Source: Trichosporon coremiiforme (lineage: Eukaryota; Basidiomycota; Tremellomycetes; Trichosporonales; Trichosporonaceae). Taken from it: DNA of 64,000 bases. Location of the stretch: the NCBI GenBank assembly GCA_039545355.1, contig BCJJ01000010.1, positions 567,085-631,084 on the forward strand. Direction: 5' to 3'. Position 1 is the first letter of the stretch; each line of letters begins with the position of its first letter. The notes below the pieces were generated by a model. That model had not been told where the DNA came from. It made no database searches and worked only from the letters and a program-made list of their open reading frames with translations. Made by a program: the position numbers and the translations under genes. Positions 21,623 to 31,948 of the stretch are shown in pieces.

Positions 21623-23282
21623 ATGGCTGAGTGAGTACGGCCGCTTTTCCATCACAGGAGCGCCAGCAATCAGTCAGCCAGCCAGTCGCGAAACTTTCAA
21701 TCAAATTATCGTGCGAGCCAAGACGTCACCTCCTGCCTCCATTGTTCCCGACAACTATCGACTCCGGGACTCTTGGATCATATCCAGGCATTGTCGGCTT
21801 GCACGAATGATTGAGAACGGATGCAGCAAGGCGGTCCCGATACGTGCGCTCGTGCAACAGACGCAGGGTTGCACCGGGACGCTTCCGCGGCGGCTGCTGA
21901 TTCATGGTCGACCAGCGCTTGAAAAATTGCCACCCATGGAACGCAACACACAACATGAGTGGCCTGCTGACGTCCAACAGGACTAACCTTGAGCTCGCTG
22001 GCGAGCAGATCGAGTCCAACTGGGACAAGGTCACCGACAAGTGAGTGCACAAGCGGCAGTCCCGTGCCACCACAGGGTCCGAACGTATCTAACGCCCTTA
22101 GCTTCGATGACATGGAGCTCAAGCCCGAGCTTCTCCGTGGTGTCTACGCCTACGGTTTCGAGCGTCCCTCCGCTATCCAGCAGCGCGCCATCATGCCCAT
22201 CATCACTGGCCGCGACGTCATTGCCCAGGCCCAGTCCGGCACTGGAAAGACCGCTACCTTCTCCATCTCCATTCTCCAGCGCGTGAGTGTGACCGACGAG
22301 TAACGCTTGTCTTGTGATTCTAAACAGTACACTGACAATCCAGATTGACACCACCGTCAAGAAGACCCAGGCCCTTATCCTCGCCCCCACCCGTGAGCTT
22401 GCCCAGCAGATCCAGAAGGTCGTCATCGCCCTTGGTGACTACCTCAACATCGACTGCCACGCCTGTGTTGGTGGAACTGCCATCCGTGAGGACATCGCCA
22501 AGCTCAACGAGGGCCCCCACGTCGTTGTCGGTACTCCTGGCCGTGTCTTCGACATGATCAACCGTGGTGCCCTCCGCGCCGACTCCGTCAAGATGTTCTG
22601 TCTTGACGAGGCCGACGAGATGCTCTCCACCGGCTTCAAGGACGCCATCTACGACATCTTCCAGCTTCTCCCCGCGGAGACCCAGGTCGTCCTCCTCTCG
22701 GCTACCATGCCCCAGGACGTCCTTGAGGTCACCAAGAAGTTCATGCGTGACCCCATCCGTATTCTCGTCAAGCGCGACGAGCTTACCCTTGAGGGTATCC
22801 GTCAGTTCTTCGTCGCCGTCGAGAAGGAGGAGTGGAAGCTCGACACTCTCTGCGACCTGTACGAGACCGTCACCATTACCCAGGCCGTCATCTTCTGCTC
22901 GACCCGCCGCAAGGTCGACTGGCTCACCCAGAAGCTCCACGAGCGCGAGTTCACCGTCTCTGCCATGCACGGTGACATGGACCAGAACCAGCGTGAGGTC
23001 ATCATGAAGGAGTTCCGTTCCGGCTCTTCGCGTGTCCTGATCGCCACCGACCTCCTCGCCCGTGGTATCGACGTCCAGCAGGTTTCGCTCGTCATCAACT
23101 ACGACCTCCCCGCCTCCAAGGAGAACTACATCCACCGTATCGGTCGTGGTGGTCGTTTCGGTCGTAAGGGTGTCGCCATCAACTTCGTCACCACCGAGGA
23201 CGTCAAGATGATGCGCGAGATTGAGACCTTCTACAACACCCAGATCGACGAGATGCCCCTCAACGTCGCCGACCTTATCTAA
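21623..23282 (+). CDS. TIF1: translation initiation factor eIF4A (DEAD-box RNA helicase)
   Basis: Exons 21623..21630, 21981..22040, 22102..22282 and 22344..23282 give 395 residues. ATP-dependent RNA helicase of the eIF4F complex that unwinds 5' leaders. All DEAD-box motifs are present: Q-motif ([14 protein letters not shown]), [57 protein letters not shown] and [13 protein letters not shown]; it ends [10 protein letters not shown]. The first exon is only 8 nt (ATG GCT GA), followed by a 350-nt intron; spliced N-terminus [18 protein letters not shown]. Codon use is strongly biased to C-ending codons, as expected for an abundant protein. Confidence 0.96.
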
Positions 23283-23676
23283 GCGCCATAATCCAGTCTT
23301 GGTCCTTACCTTGTATCTCACCTACCCGTCTCTCTGTACCTCCCCCCCCATCCCCCTCCAACTCCCCCTATCCAATTCCCACCCCCTAAAAGTATGCCTC
23401 GATTGTCGTCGGCGCTGCGACTGTGAGGCTTGTTTAAGCATCTCTGTGGCACGTTGACATCGTTTAGAGGCTTCGTCCGTGTCCTCTTATGTTTAGAGTC
23501 GGTCGGAGAGATGACGATGCCACAACAATGACCTTATATCCTAGTTGATGCACATTAGAATTTCACCATATCGCTTCGCGAAGGACTAACGAGCTGCGCC
23601 GAGAACGCAGCGTACACAGCAGATAACTTAGGCAGATGAGCAGTAGTGGATAATGCATACAATGAAGTGATCTATT
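23283..23676. other. TIF1 / PET100 convergent 3' region
   Basis: Shared 3' flank of convergent TIF1 and PET100. A C/T-rich stretch at 23320-23390 lies in the TIF1 3' untranslated region. No gene seen. Confidence 0.5.
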
Positions 23677-24160
23677 CTAAACCAATCGCTTGTCTCCGTG
23701 GGCCCAAGCGAACGGGTCCTGGTTATTGTTGGGGAGGCTGGAGAGCACCGGGCTGTCGGCGACGTTTGCCTTGGGCTGAATGGGGAGCTTGCGGCCGAGG
23801 CGCTCCTCACGCATTCGGTGGAGCTCGTCCTGCAGGTCGCTCGAGTTCTTGGGGGGTTTCTGACCGGTCAGGTGGAGCACTTTAGAAGTGAACTTACGTT
23901 GGTCTCCTCGTACGCCGGCCAGAGCTTTTGCTTGTACTGAACGTTAGTTTCAAGCGCCCGAAAGCAGCTAATAGACATACGGGCTGAACGTGGTTCTCGT
24001 ACCTGTTGTTAGTTGTCACAGAGCCAAGCAACTCACCAGTTGGGGTCACCGAAGTGAAGCATGGCAAAGAGTGGGATAAAAAGGTAGGTAGCGAACTTGA
24101 AAACCTCGACTGGGGTGTCAGTTACAGCGGCAGACAATTTAACTCACGATTGGCACCCAT
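23677..24160 (-). CDS. PET100: cytochrome c oxidase assembly factor PET100
   Basis: Five exons on the minus strand: 24160..24148, 24109..24037, 24002..23981, 23936..23898 and 23859..23677, giving 109 residues. The N-terminus MGANLEVFKFATYLFIPLFA is the family's mitochondrial inner-membrane anchor, followed by HFGDPNWYENHVQPY, LWPAYEETNKPPK and the helical DELHRMREERLGRKL. Pet100 helps assemble complex IV, facing the intermembrane space. Exons 1, 3 and 4 are 13, 22 and 39 nt, split by introns of 34-44 nt; every junction agrees in phase. A plain ORF search finds only the last exon. It is divergent from SSL2, with 293 bp between starts. Confidence 0.92.
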
Positions 24161-24388
24161 GTTGAATGACAGTGAGTTGAAGAGAACTTCAGCACCAGCA
24201 ATGGAGCAAAGAATACCTCGAGCCTCGTAGCCACCACTGCTGTCGTTCGGAATCTCGTGCAGACTCGGACCCTACTGCCTCAGCTGAACATTACCAAGCA
24301 ATTGCGGCGAGTCTCATTTGCTCCCGTCCTGGGCTGGTTCCTGGCGGAGGCTGAGTGGACTGTCGCCACAGCACCATACCACACCACA

Positions 24389-24412
24389 ATGGCTGAAGTC
24401 GTAGGGCTTTGA
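24389..24412 (+). promoter_or_regulatory. seven-codon upstream ORF before SSL2
   Basis: ATG at 24389 opens MAEVVGL and stops at 24410-24412, 41 bases before the SSL2 ATG at 24454. If transcribed, it would be read first by scanning ribosomes; ATG context is ACAATGG. Confidence 0.45.
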
Positions 24413-24453
24413 GCTCGCATCTCTCAACTTCTTCCTCGTCACCCGTCTCCACC

Positions 24454-27080
24454 ATGTCGCGGTCCGCCTCACCCGCGTCCTCTCTCGAGTTCATGTCCTC
24501 GGACATGTCCGATTCCGAGGACGACTTCCGCCCTCAGCAGCGGAAGCGAGCGCCCGCGCCCAAGAAGGCGGCGCCGATCAAGATCAACCTCTCGGCGCTG
24601 CAGCGGGCGCGCAATGTCGCCACCGCGCACCCGGCAGACGACCAGGATTATGATGAAGAGGTTCCGAGGGGAGGCGGCGGCGGCTTCCTGGACAGCCTGA
24701 TGGGCGGGCGCGCGATCGACCTCAGCCACGAGCATCTGAAGGCCGACCATGCGAACCGGCCGCTGTGGATCGATGAGGGTGGCAACATCATTCTCGAAGC
24801 GTTTGCGCACCTCGCTCCCCAAGCGCAGGACTTCCTCGTCGCCATTGCCGAGCCCGTGTCAAGACCTAGTCTGATTCACGAATACCGCATCACAAAGCCG
24901 AGTCTGCACGCTGCCATGAGTGTGGGTCTCGAGACGAACGACATTATCGGTGTCCTGTCCCGTCTGAGCAAAATCCCGCTGCCCGAAAGTCTCGTCGAGC
25001 AGATTCGCGACTGGACCAGCTCGTACGGCAAGATCAAGCTCGTCCTGAAGCACAACCGATACTGGCTGGAGAGCAGCGTTCCAGCATACCTGCAGACACT
25101 GCTGAAGGATGAGGTCATCAAGACCTGTCGTGTCCACCGTGACGAGCAGGAGGGCGAGGTCACTTTCGGTGTGGAGCAGAGTGCTCGGCCGAAGCGCGAC
25201 TTTGCGATTCCGGGTACCGAGGCGGCGGCGCGTGCAGCCCGCGGCGAGAGCAACACGGAGCCTCAGCGCGACTCCGAGGCGGACGACATGCTCGGCGCCG
25301 TCATTGGGATCAACGAGACGGATGACTTAGACGAAGACGATGCGGTGCAGTCGTTCGAGGTCGCGGGAGACCGCATGGAGGACGTCCGTCGCCGGTGCAA
25401 GGACATCGACCTACCGGCGCTCGAGGAGTACGACTTCCGTAACGACCACATCAACCCCGACCTCGACATCCAGCTGAAGCCGATGACGGTCATTCGACCT
25501 TACCAGGAGACGTCGCTGTCGAAGATGTTCGGTAACGGCCGTGCGCGTTCGGGTATCATTGTGCTGCCGTGCGGTGCCGGCAAGACGCTCGTCGGTATCA
25601 CCGCCGCCTGCACGATCCGGAAGAGCGCGCTCGTGCTGTGCACGTCGGCCGTGTCTGTCGCGCAGTGGAAGCAGCAGTTCCTCCAGTTCTCGAACATCTC
25701 GGAGCGCCAGATCTGTGCCTTCACGCAGGGAGAGAAGGAGATCTTCCAGGGCCCGTCGGGTATTGTCATCTCGACCTACTCCATGATTGCGAAGACGGGT
25801 AAGCGTGCGCACGACGCCGAGAAGGTCATGAACTGGCTGCGTTCACGCGAGTGGGGATTCCTCCTGCTCGACGAGGTGCACGTCGCGCCGGCCGCGCTGT
25901 TCCGAAAGTGTGTCTCGAGCTTCAAGGTTCACACGAAGCTGGGTCTCACGGCGACGCTGGTGCGCGAGGACGACAAGATCGGTGACCTGAGCTACCTAAT
26001 CGGTCCGAAGCTGTACGAGGCGAACTGGATGGACCTGGCCAAGAACGGGCACATTGCGACTGTGCAGTGCGCTGAGGTGTGGTGTCCCATGACGCCCGAG
26101 TTCTACCGCGAGTACCTGCGCAACCCGTCGCGCAAACGCATTCTGCTCCACGCCATGAACCCGAACAAAATGCAGGCGTGCCAGTTCCTGATCAAGTACC
26201 ACGAGGATCGCGGAGACAAGATCATCGTGTTCAGCGACAACATCTACGCCCTCGAGGCATACGCGACTCGTCTTGGCAAGCCGTTCATTCACGGCGGTAC
26301 GCCCGAGGGCGAGCGTCTTCGCATCCTGTCATGGTTCCAGCACAATCCCAAGCTGAACACCATCTTCCTCTCATCCGTCGGTGACACGTCGATCGATCTG
26401 CCCGAGGCGACCTGTCTCATCCAAGTATCCTCGCACTTCGGTTCTCGTCGTCAGGAGGCGCAGCGCCTGGGTCGTATCCTCCGTGCGAAGCGTCGTAACG
26501 ATGAAGGCTTCAACGCATTCTTCTACTCCCTCGTTTCGAAGGACACGCAAGAGATGTACTACTCGTCGAAGCGGCAGGGCTTCCTCATCGACCAGGGCTA
26601 CGCGTTCAAGGTCATTACGGAGCTGCACGGGATCGACAAGATGGATGGACTCCTGTTCGCGAACAAGAACGACCAGATCGGCCTCCTCGAGGAGATCCTG
26701 AACACGGGAAGCGATGCGTGGGAGACGCAGAACCACTACATGCGTCTCAACAACGGAAAGCACCACAAGGGCACCTCGTCCCAGGCACCCTATGCTGCTC
26801 CGCCGTCCGCAAGCGTGCAGCGCTTCCAGGCGCCCCTCGAGGACCTCTCGGGAGGCAAGAACATCAGTTACCGCGAGCAGAACAAGAGTGCCAAGTGCGT
26901 ATCACACAGCCGTCGGAATCATGGTAGCAAGCTGACAGTTACAGCAAGGAACTCAACCGCGAAGAACGCCAGCTCAAGAAGCAGAAAGTCTCGCAGAACC
27001 AGGGTACGGGCCAGGCGGCCATCTTCCGCAAGCGCGCCAAGGAGCTTGCCATGGCGAAGAAGCGGATGTCCGAGTTCTAA
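24454..27080 (+). CDS. SSL2: TFIIH DNA helicase/translocase XPB (SSL2/RAD25)
   Basis: Exons 24454..26894 and 26945..27080 give 858 residues. 3'-5' DNA translocase of TFIIH, needed for Pol II promoter opening and nucleotide excision repair. Visible parts: acidic N-terminus, damage-recognition-like region ([14 protein letters not shown]), Walker [16 protein letters not shown] box [10 protein letters not shown], the XPB-specific RED motif [12 protein letters not shown], and [24 protein letters not shown] and [14 protein letters not shown] 50-nt intron near the end has no in-frame stop, so unspliced reading runs on to 27288 with a nonsense tail; splicing gives [14 protein letters not shown] ... 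MAKKRMSEF and a stop at 27080. Start 24454 (CACCATGTCGCGG) is chosen over an upstream TTG. Confidence 0.95.
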
Positions 27081-28597
27081 AGGGCGAGCGAAGCGAGTCT
27101 GGCCGCCGGGTGCGAAGGTGCTGGCCGGTGCGGTCATCTCTCGACCGCGTCGGCCGGCAACCGGCCGATCGTCTCCTGTTCTGGTATCGACATTCCGGGA
27201 TCGGTATTCTGAAATGTTCTCGTGTCGAAAACTGTTCAGTCAGGAGTCGAGTCGTGATCTAAGACCGCCCAGAAGTGGAGCGCAGTAGGGGGTAAAAGGC
27301 GCCAACTGGCGTTGTAGCATCATCATCAAAACATAAAACAAAGCATCTGTGGAGGGTGCAACTAGCATAGACATGTATTCACTGTACGAGTATCCTTGGT
27401 CTTTGCTTTGCATGTGTGCATACTTACCACTCCACCCTAGTTCCACGTGCGGTGTCGAGCATTGGAAGCAAGTCAGTCTCGTCGTGTGCCGGAAGGTGGC
27501 GTCGGTGGCAAAAGAGGGGCATCCTCTCGGTAGTGGACCCCTTGGAGGGGACGATGAGCGAGCGCCGACTTCGGGAGGATCATAACCATTTCATCGACGC
27601 TGATCTGCAGCCCAGCGCTCTGTTGGGAGCCTGCTGGGGCTGCTGGGATATGAAGGGGAAGAGGAGGCGAGGGTGCGCAGGGAGTCGCACTATGGGAGAA
27701 AGTACACATACGTGTGGGTGTGCGGGTCTCCTACTCGCCAGTTGCTCCCGACGAAACGGACACTGGTGTGGGCTATGGTGAGTATCATCTCATCCACCGC
27801 AGGCGAGCATGGTGATTCAAGTATGGCTGCTTCCGGCCCTATCTGTGCGGTGGCGTGGCCACGGGCTAGTACTGCAACCTATACCTCAGGCGCCTTGAAG
27901 CCGCGCGCCAGGCAAGAGCAAAGACAGGGATTCTCTGTGCATGCATCAGCGCACCTCGCAAGACCCACAGTCATCCTCAATACACCAAAAAGCAAAAAGA
28001 AGGGGGCAGTTTTACGCGCCGGCCTCCGGCGGGCGCAACCCCATACTCTGCTGCCAGCTCGGGGTCTAAAGACCCGCGAGGACGCGCATTTCCAAAGGTG
28101 TCCCCTGCGGGTAAACCACCTGATGGTGGTGCAGCCGCTTCTTGTACACAGGTTTTGGGGCCCCTCTATAAGGGGCTCGGCGTGTTTGTGGGAGTGCGAA
28201 GAGACAGAAGAGGAGGGTCCGGCCCGTTACTGGACGCCGTGAGGTAGACGGCGCGAACCATATTTCGAGGACATGACATAACTCCTGGGACACCAGATCT
28301 GCAGCTCTGGTGCTCTTGCTGTCCTGGTCTGGGGTTGCGTCAACGTCCGAGTGGACCTGGAAGGTGGAGGTGTGATAGGGTGGCGAATATTCACGTGTAA
28401 ATTGCCCCCGCGCCTCCACCCCCGTCAGTGGATTTTGGAGGCGCGGCGAGGTCCACTGTGATCTTTGCGGTTTCGGTGATTCTCAGCTACACCCTCATCG
28501 CGTGCATTACATCGACGATAACGCAGAGGACATCAAGGAACACACATAAATCACTTAGAACATCGATTAGACCGAACGACTAAAAAATTCGCCCATA
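27081..28597. other. SSL2-SOF1 spacer
   Basis: 1.5 kb with no recognisable protein gene. The right part (about 27990-28312) is dense in perfect short hairpins and is discussed as a candidate structured RNA. Open frames at 27673-28242 have no family features. Confidence 0.5.
27994..28260 (-). ncRNA. candidate structured RNA (unidentified)
   Basis: Within 300 bp there are six hairpins: CGCCGG/CCGGCG (28017-28031), GGGTCT/AGACCC extended by CTCG/CGAG (28058-28080), ACCACC/GGTGGT (28115-28130), GCCCCT/AGGGGC (28160-28176), CGCCGT/ACGGCG (28235-28253) and CACCAGA/TCTGGTG (28291-28312). On the minus strand the block is followed by two T5 runs (27998-27994 and 27991-27987), and has a B-box-like GGTTCGCGCC at 28257-28248. 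I could not match it to RNase P, MRP, SRP, U-snRNA or telomerase RNA from memory. Boundaries and strand are guesses. Confidence 0.25.
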
Positions 28598-30884
28598 ATG
28601 GTGGTGAGTCGATCGGTGTCTTCCTCGGAGCTCCCATTGTTGACGTATCACAGAAGATCAAGATGATTTCGCGGTCGCTCGACGACCACCTTCCCTCGTC
28701 GTCGACGGCACCGCACCCGCTGCAGCGCAACCTTGCGCCGCACATGCATCCTTTCGCCAAGCCGAGAGAGTACACGCGTGCGCTGAACGCGGCCAAGATT
28801 GACCGCATGTTCGCCAAGCCGTTCGTCTCGGCGCTCGGCGGACACCAGGACGGTGTGTACGTTCTCGGCGCGGACCCGCGACGAGCTTCCGTCGTCGCCG
28901 CTGGTGGTGGTGACGGCGAGGTTATCGTTCACTCGCTCTCGCAGCGCCGCGCGCTCCTCAAGCTCGACGCGCACAAGGGCATGGTCGGCGGACTCTGCTG
29001 GACGGCTGAGGCGCGGGACGGCAAGCGCGGCCTAATCACGGCAGGCAAGCTCGACGGCCAAATCAAGATTTGGCGTTCGCAGGCGTTCGCCCCCGGAATG
29101 ACGGTTGAGGAGGAGGAGGAAGACAATATGCTCGACTCGGCTGGTGCGGTCGGCGAGGACGGATTCGATGAGGACGATCTCGCGATGGATGACAAGGCGA
29201 CGACGCGGGGCCAGAACCTTGAGCCGTCGCTCGTGATCAACTCGAAGAACGGCTTCAACTCGCTTGACCACCACCGTTCCGATGGTGTGTTCGCGACGGC
29301 GTCTTCGTGCGTTCAGATCTGGGACGAGACGCGCACCGCGCCCCTGTCCACGCTGGCTTTCGGCGGCAGCATGGAGACCGTCGCTTGCGTCCGCTTTAAC
29401 CAGAGCGAGACGTCTGTCCTCGCCTCTGTCGGCAACGAGCGCACCATGTGCCTCTACGATGTCCGCACCGGCAAGGCTGAGCGCCGCATCGTCATGAACA
29501 TGCGCAGCAATCAACTCTCCTGGTGTCCTACGCTTCCCACCGTTATGCTCCTCGCCAGCGAAGACCACAACCTCTACACCTACGACCTCAGGAACCTCGA
29601 CCGCCCAACGCAGATTTACAAGGGCCACGTCGGTGGTGTCATGGGCTGCGACTGGAGTGAGTACTTGCGCCGTGGATATTGTCGGCGTCTGGATCCGCTA
29701 GCTTCAGCATTTGTGTCTCTTTCAGCCAAACTAATCTGCAGGCCCGACAGGAGAAGGATTCGTTTCCGGAAGTTACGACCGCACCGTCCGACTCTGGGAC
29801 CGCGATGCCGGCAAGAGCCGCGACGTCTACCACACGAAGCGCATGCAGCGGTGAGTACCGATGGAAAGGGTTTTTAGCGGCAGTCCTGCGAGTGTGCTGG
29901 GATCCACTTGAGTGGCATGGACTCAGGCTTCCTCGCCTATCGCGGTCCTTTGTTCCCATCATCTCCGTTTCCAGGAACGAGAAGGTGGATCTGCAGTTGT
30001 TTTCACGGGGGCCAGCCTGTCCGTTGTGTTCAACGCGAGGACACCTCTTCGGACTACGGACTTGAGAGGAACATGCGCCAGGAGTTGTTGATCTCTGCAG
30101 GTTTCACCCTCGTCACCTTTTGGTGCTCAGACCAGCGACGAAAGGGAGGCAGGGTCACATGCGATCGGGCACTCGATGCGTTACTCGCTGCTCGTCACCC
30201 TCCTTCGCCTATCGCACTTCAGAAACATTGGCTGACAAAATAGCATCTTCGACGTTACCTACACGCCGACGGCTGACTTTGTCCTGTCCGCGAGCGACGA
30301 CGGCAACGTGCGTGTGTGGAAGAACAACGCGAGCCAGAAGCTCGGTGTCGTGTCTGGCAAGGAGCGCGCGGCGATGGAGTACCGCCAAAAGCTCGTCGAG
30401 CAGTGGAAGTCGGACTCAACTGTGCGCCGTGTTGCGGAGCGCAGGCATATGCCGCAGAGCGTGCACTCGGCCGTCAAGCTCAAGCGCGAGATGCTCGAGG
30501 CGCGCAAGGTCAAGGAGGACAGGAGGAGGAAGCACACCAAGGCCGGCCGGGAGAAGCCCAAGCCGGAGAGGAAGAGTGAGTACGACTTGAGCTGGTGTCG
30601 AGAGCCAGATTGTGGTCCCCAGAATGCCAAACGGCTTCTAGACCAACCGCGACTTTTCCCACCCCTGGCTTCAGCAGGAGACGAAACACGCATAACTTCC
30701 TCCCTCAGCACGGGATCAGGACGAGACTCTGCTGTTTACGGGATCTCATGCGCTTTTGGACTCACCCTGCACCGCACACTGTATGGGCGTGGTGGCGCTG
30801 GGGACCTGCGGTGGCGGCGCCGAGGCAGAAAGGGAGAAATTTGGCTGACAACCAACAGAGGCCATCATTGCCGAGCAGAAGTAG
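28598..30884 (+). CDS. SOF1: U3 snoRNP / SSU processome WD-repeat protein SOF1 (DCAF13)
   Basis: Exons 28598..28603, 28654..29656, 29742..29850, 30244..30575 and 30859..30884 give 491 residues, the family's length. Nucleolar WD40 protein for 18S rRNA maturation. The 6-nt first exon restores the family N-terminus MVKIKMISRS; then RNLAPHMHPFAKPREYTRALNAAK, FAKPFVSALGGHQDGVY, WD repeats (SGSYDRTVRLWDRDAG, SASDDGNVRVWKNNAS) and the Sof1 C-terminal domain (LVEQWKSDSTVRRVAERRHMP, LKREMLEARKVKEDRR), ending KKAIIAEQK. Introns 3 (393 nt) and 4 (283 nt) are unusually long; intron 4 has a 9-bp perfect long-range stem. An acidic insert (EEEEEDN ... DEDD) lies between early WD repeats. Confidence 0.94.
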
Positions 30885-31948
30885 GCTTCTTCACTCTCGT
30901 TCAACATTCCTTCCGCCGTATCGCCATATCGCGCGCTCGCATTTCGCCGTCTTCCTGTTGTACATTGCATGTCATAACCATCAAACCGACCTATGCCCTG
31001 ACAATCCCACTACTGCGCTGATTCCCTTACAATCTGACAATCGAACATATGAGCCTCAAGCCCTCTGGCTGATCGTCGGCCGTTACCATTACATGGGGCG
31101 CGCTCGTTGTCAAGACGCACCTCCTCATCGTGGTGTATCACCCATCGGGTAACTGGATCAACGAGTCGAAGACCACATACATCCCGACGCCCAAGGGAGT
31201 TGCTCAACAGATCAAGCAGGCGCAAGCTGGCGAGCGTGGAGCGCGGCCAGTGCGGGGGGCTGGACACGGCGTTATTGTTTGGATGACAGCTCCTCCATAC
31301 TGGTCCGCGACAGGGACGCAGCACGCACATGCGCACATGCGTTCTCGGCGCTCGAGCCTTGTTTTGTTTGCGGTGTCCGTATCCGGGCTACCAACAAACG
31401 TCGGAAGCGCAGACAACATAGGACAGCGCAGCAGGGAGAGGGCCCCGCCGTCTGCACACGCCTTGTGTGTGTGGCCCAGAGCCCTCTTTGGTCCATTCGT
31501 CACACTACGGCTGACGCTTTGGGCTGCCTCGCGACCTCGCACCGCTGCTTAGATACCTTGCTACCCCCTTCGTTAGCTGCTCACCTTTTCCCTTGCTCTT
31601 GTGCTCCGGCGCCCAGACCAGGCATACTCGCTCACGACAGACCATCACCACGCAACTTCCGAAAGAAAACATTCGCGCCTCAGCCCAGTCCAGCCCAAGG
31701 GGAATGCCCGACCCAGTGTTCCGGGGCGCGTGTTGTTTTGCGTTCTCAGCCTGGGACTCCCCCCTCTCCCTCCTTTCCGCTCGTCCTGTCTCGTCCGACT
31801 CACTGCAAACATCGAAACAAGCTGTTGACTTCCCCCATCTGCATCTATCTCCACCTGTAATTCCACTACCAGCCTTTCGAACTCTTGACCGACCCCCAGC
31901 CTGTACCTAACCCATCTGTACACTACGATCTGAGGAAGAGAAGGGCCA
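30885..31948. other. SOF1 to giant-gene spacer and leader
   Basis: 1.06 kb. The right half (31560-31945) is C/T-rich and G-poor, typical of a long leader. A coding-like frame at 31073-31270 (+) is unexplained (see findings); nothing else seen. Confidence 0.5.

Noticed and set aside
22320..23321. 333-codon minus-strand frame opposite TIF1
   Set aside because: Artefact of extreme codon bias in a highly expressed gene; contains only Val/Asp/Gly/Leu-rich text.
26895..27288. C-terminal extension of SSL2 to 27288
   Set aside because: Arises from reading through a 50-nt intron; the spliced form gives the conserved XPB tail and a stop at 27080.
27673..28242. 189-codon plus-strand frame
   Set aside because: Overlaps the hairpin-rich block, no domain, poor codon character.
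27987..28312. Assignment of the hairpin block as RNase MRP or RNase P RNA
   Set aside because: Only short coincidental similarities to remembered human sequences; conserved core regions could not be found.
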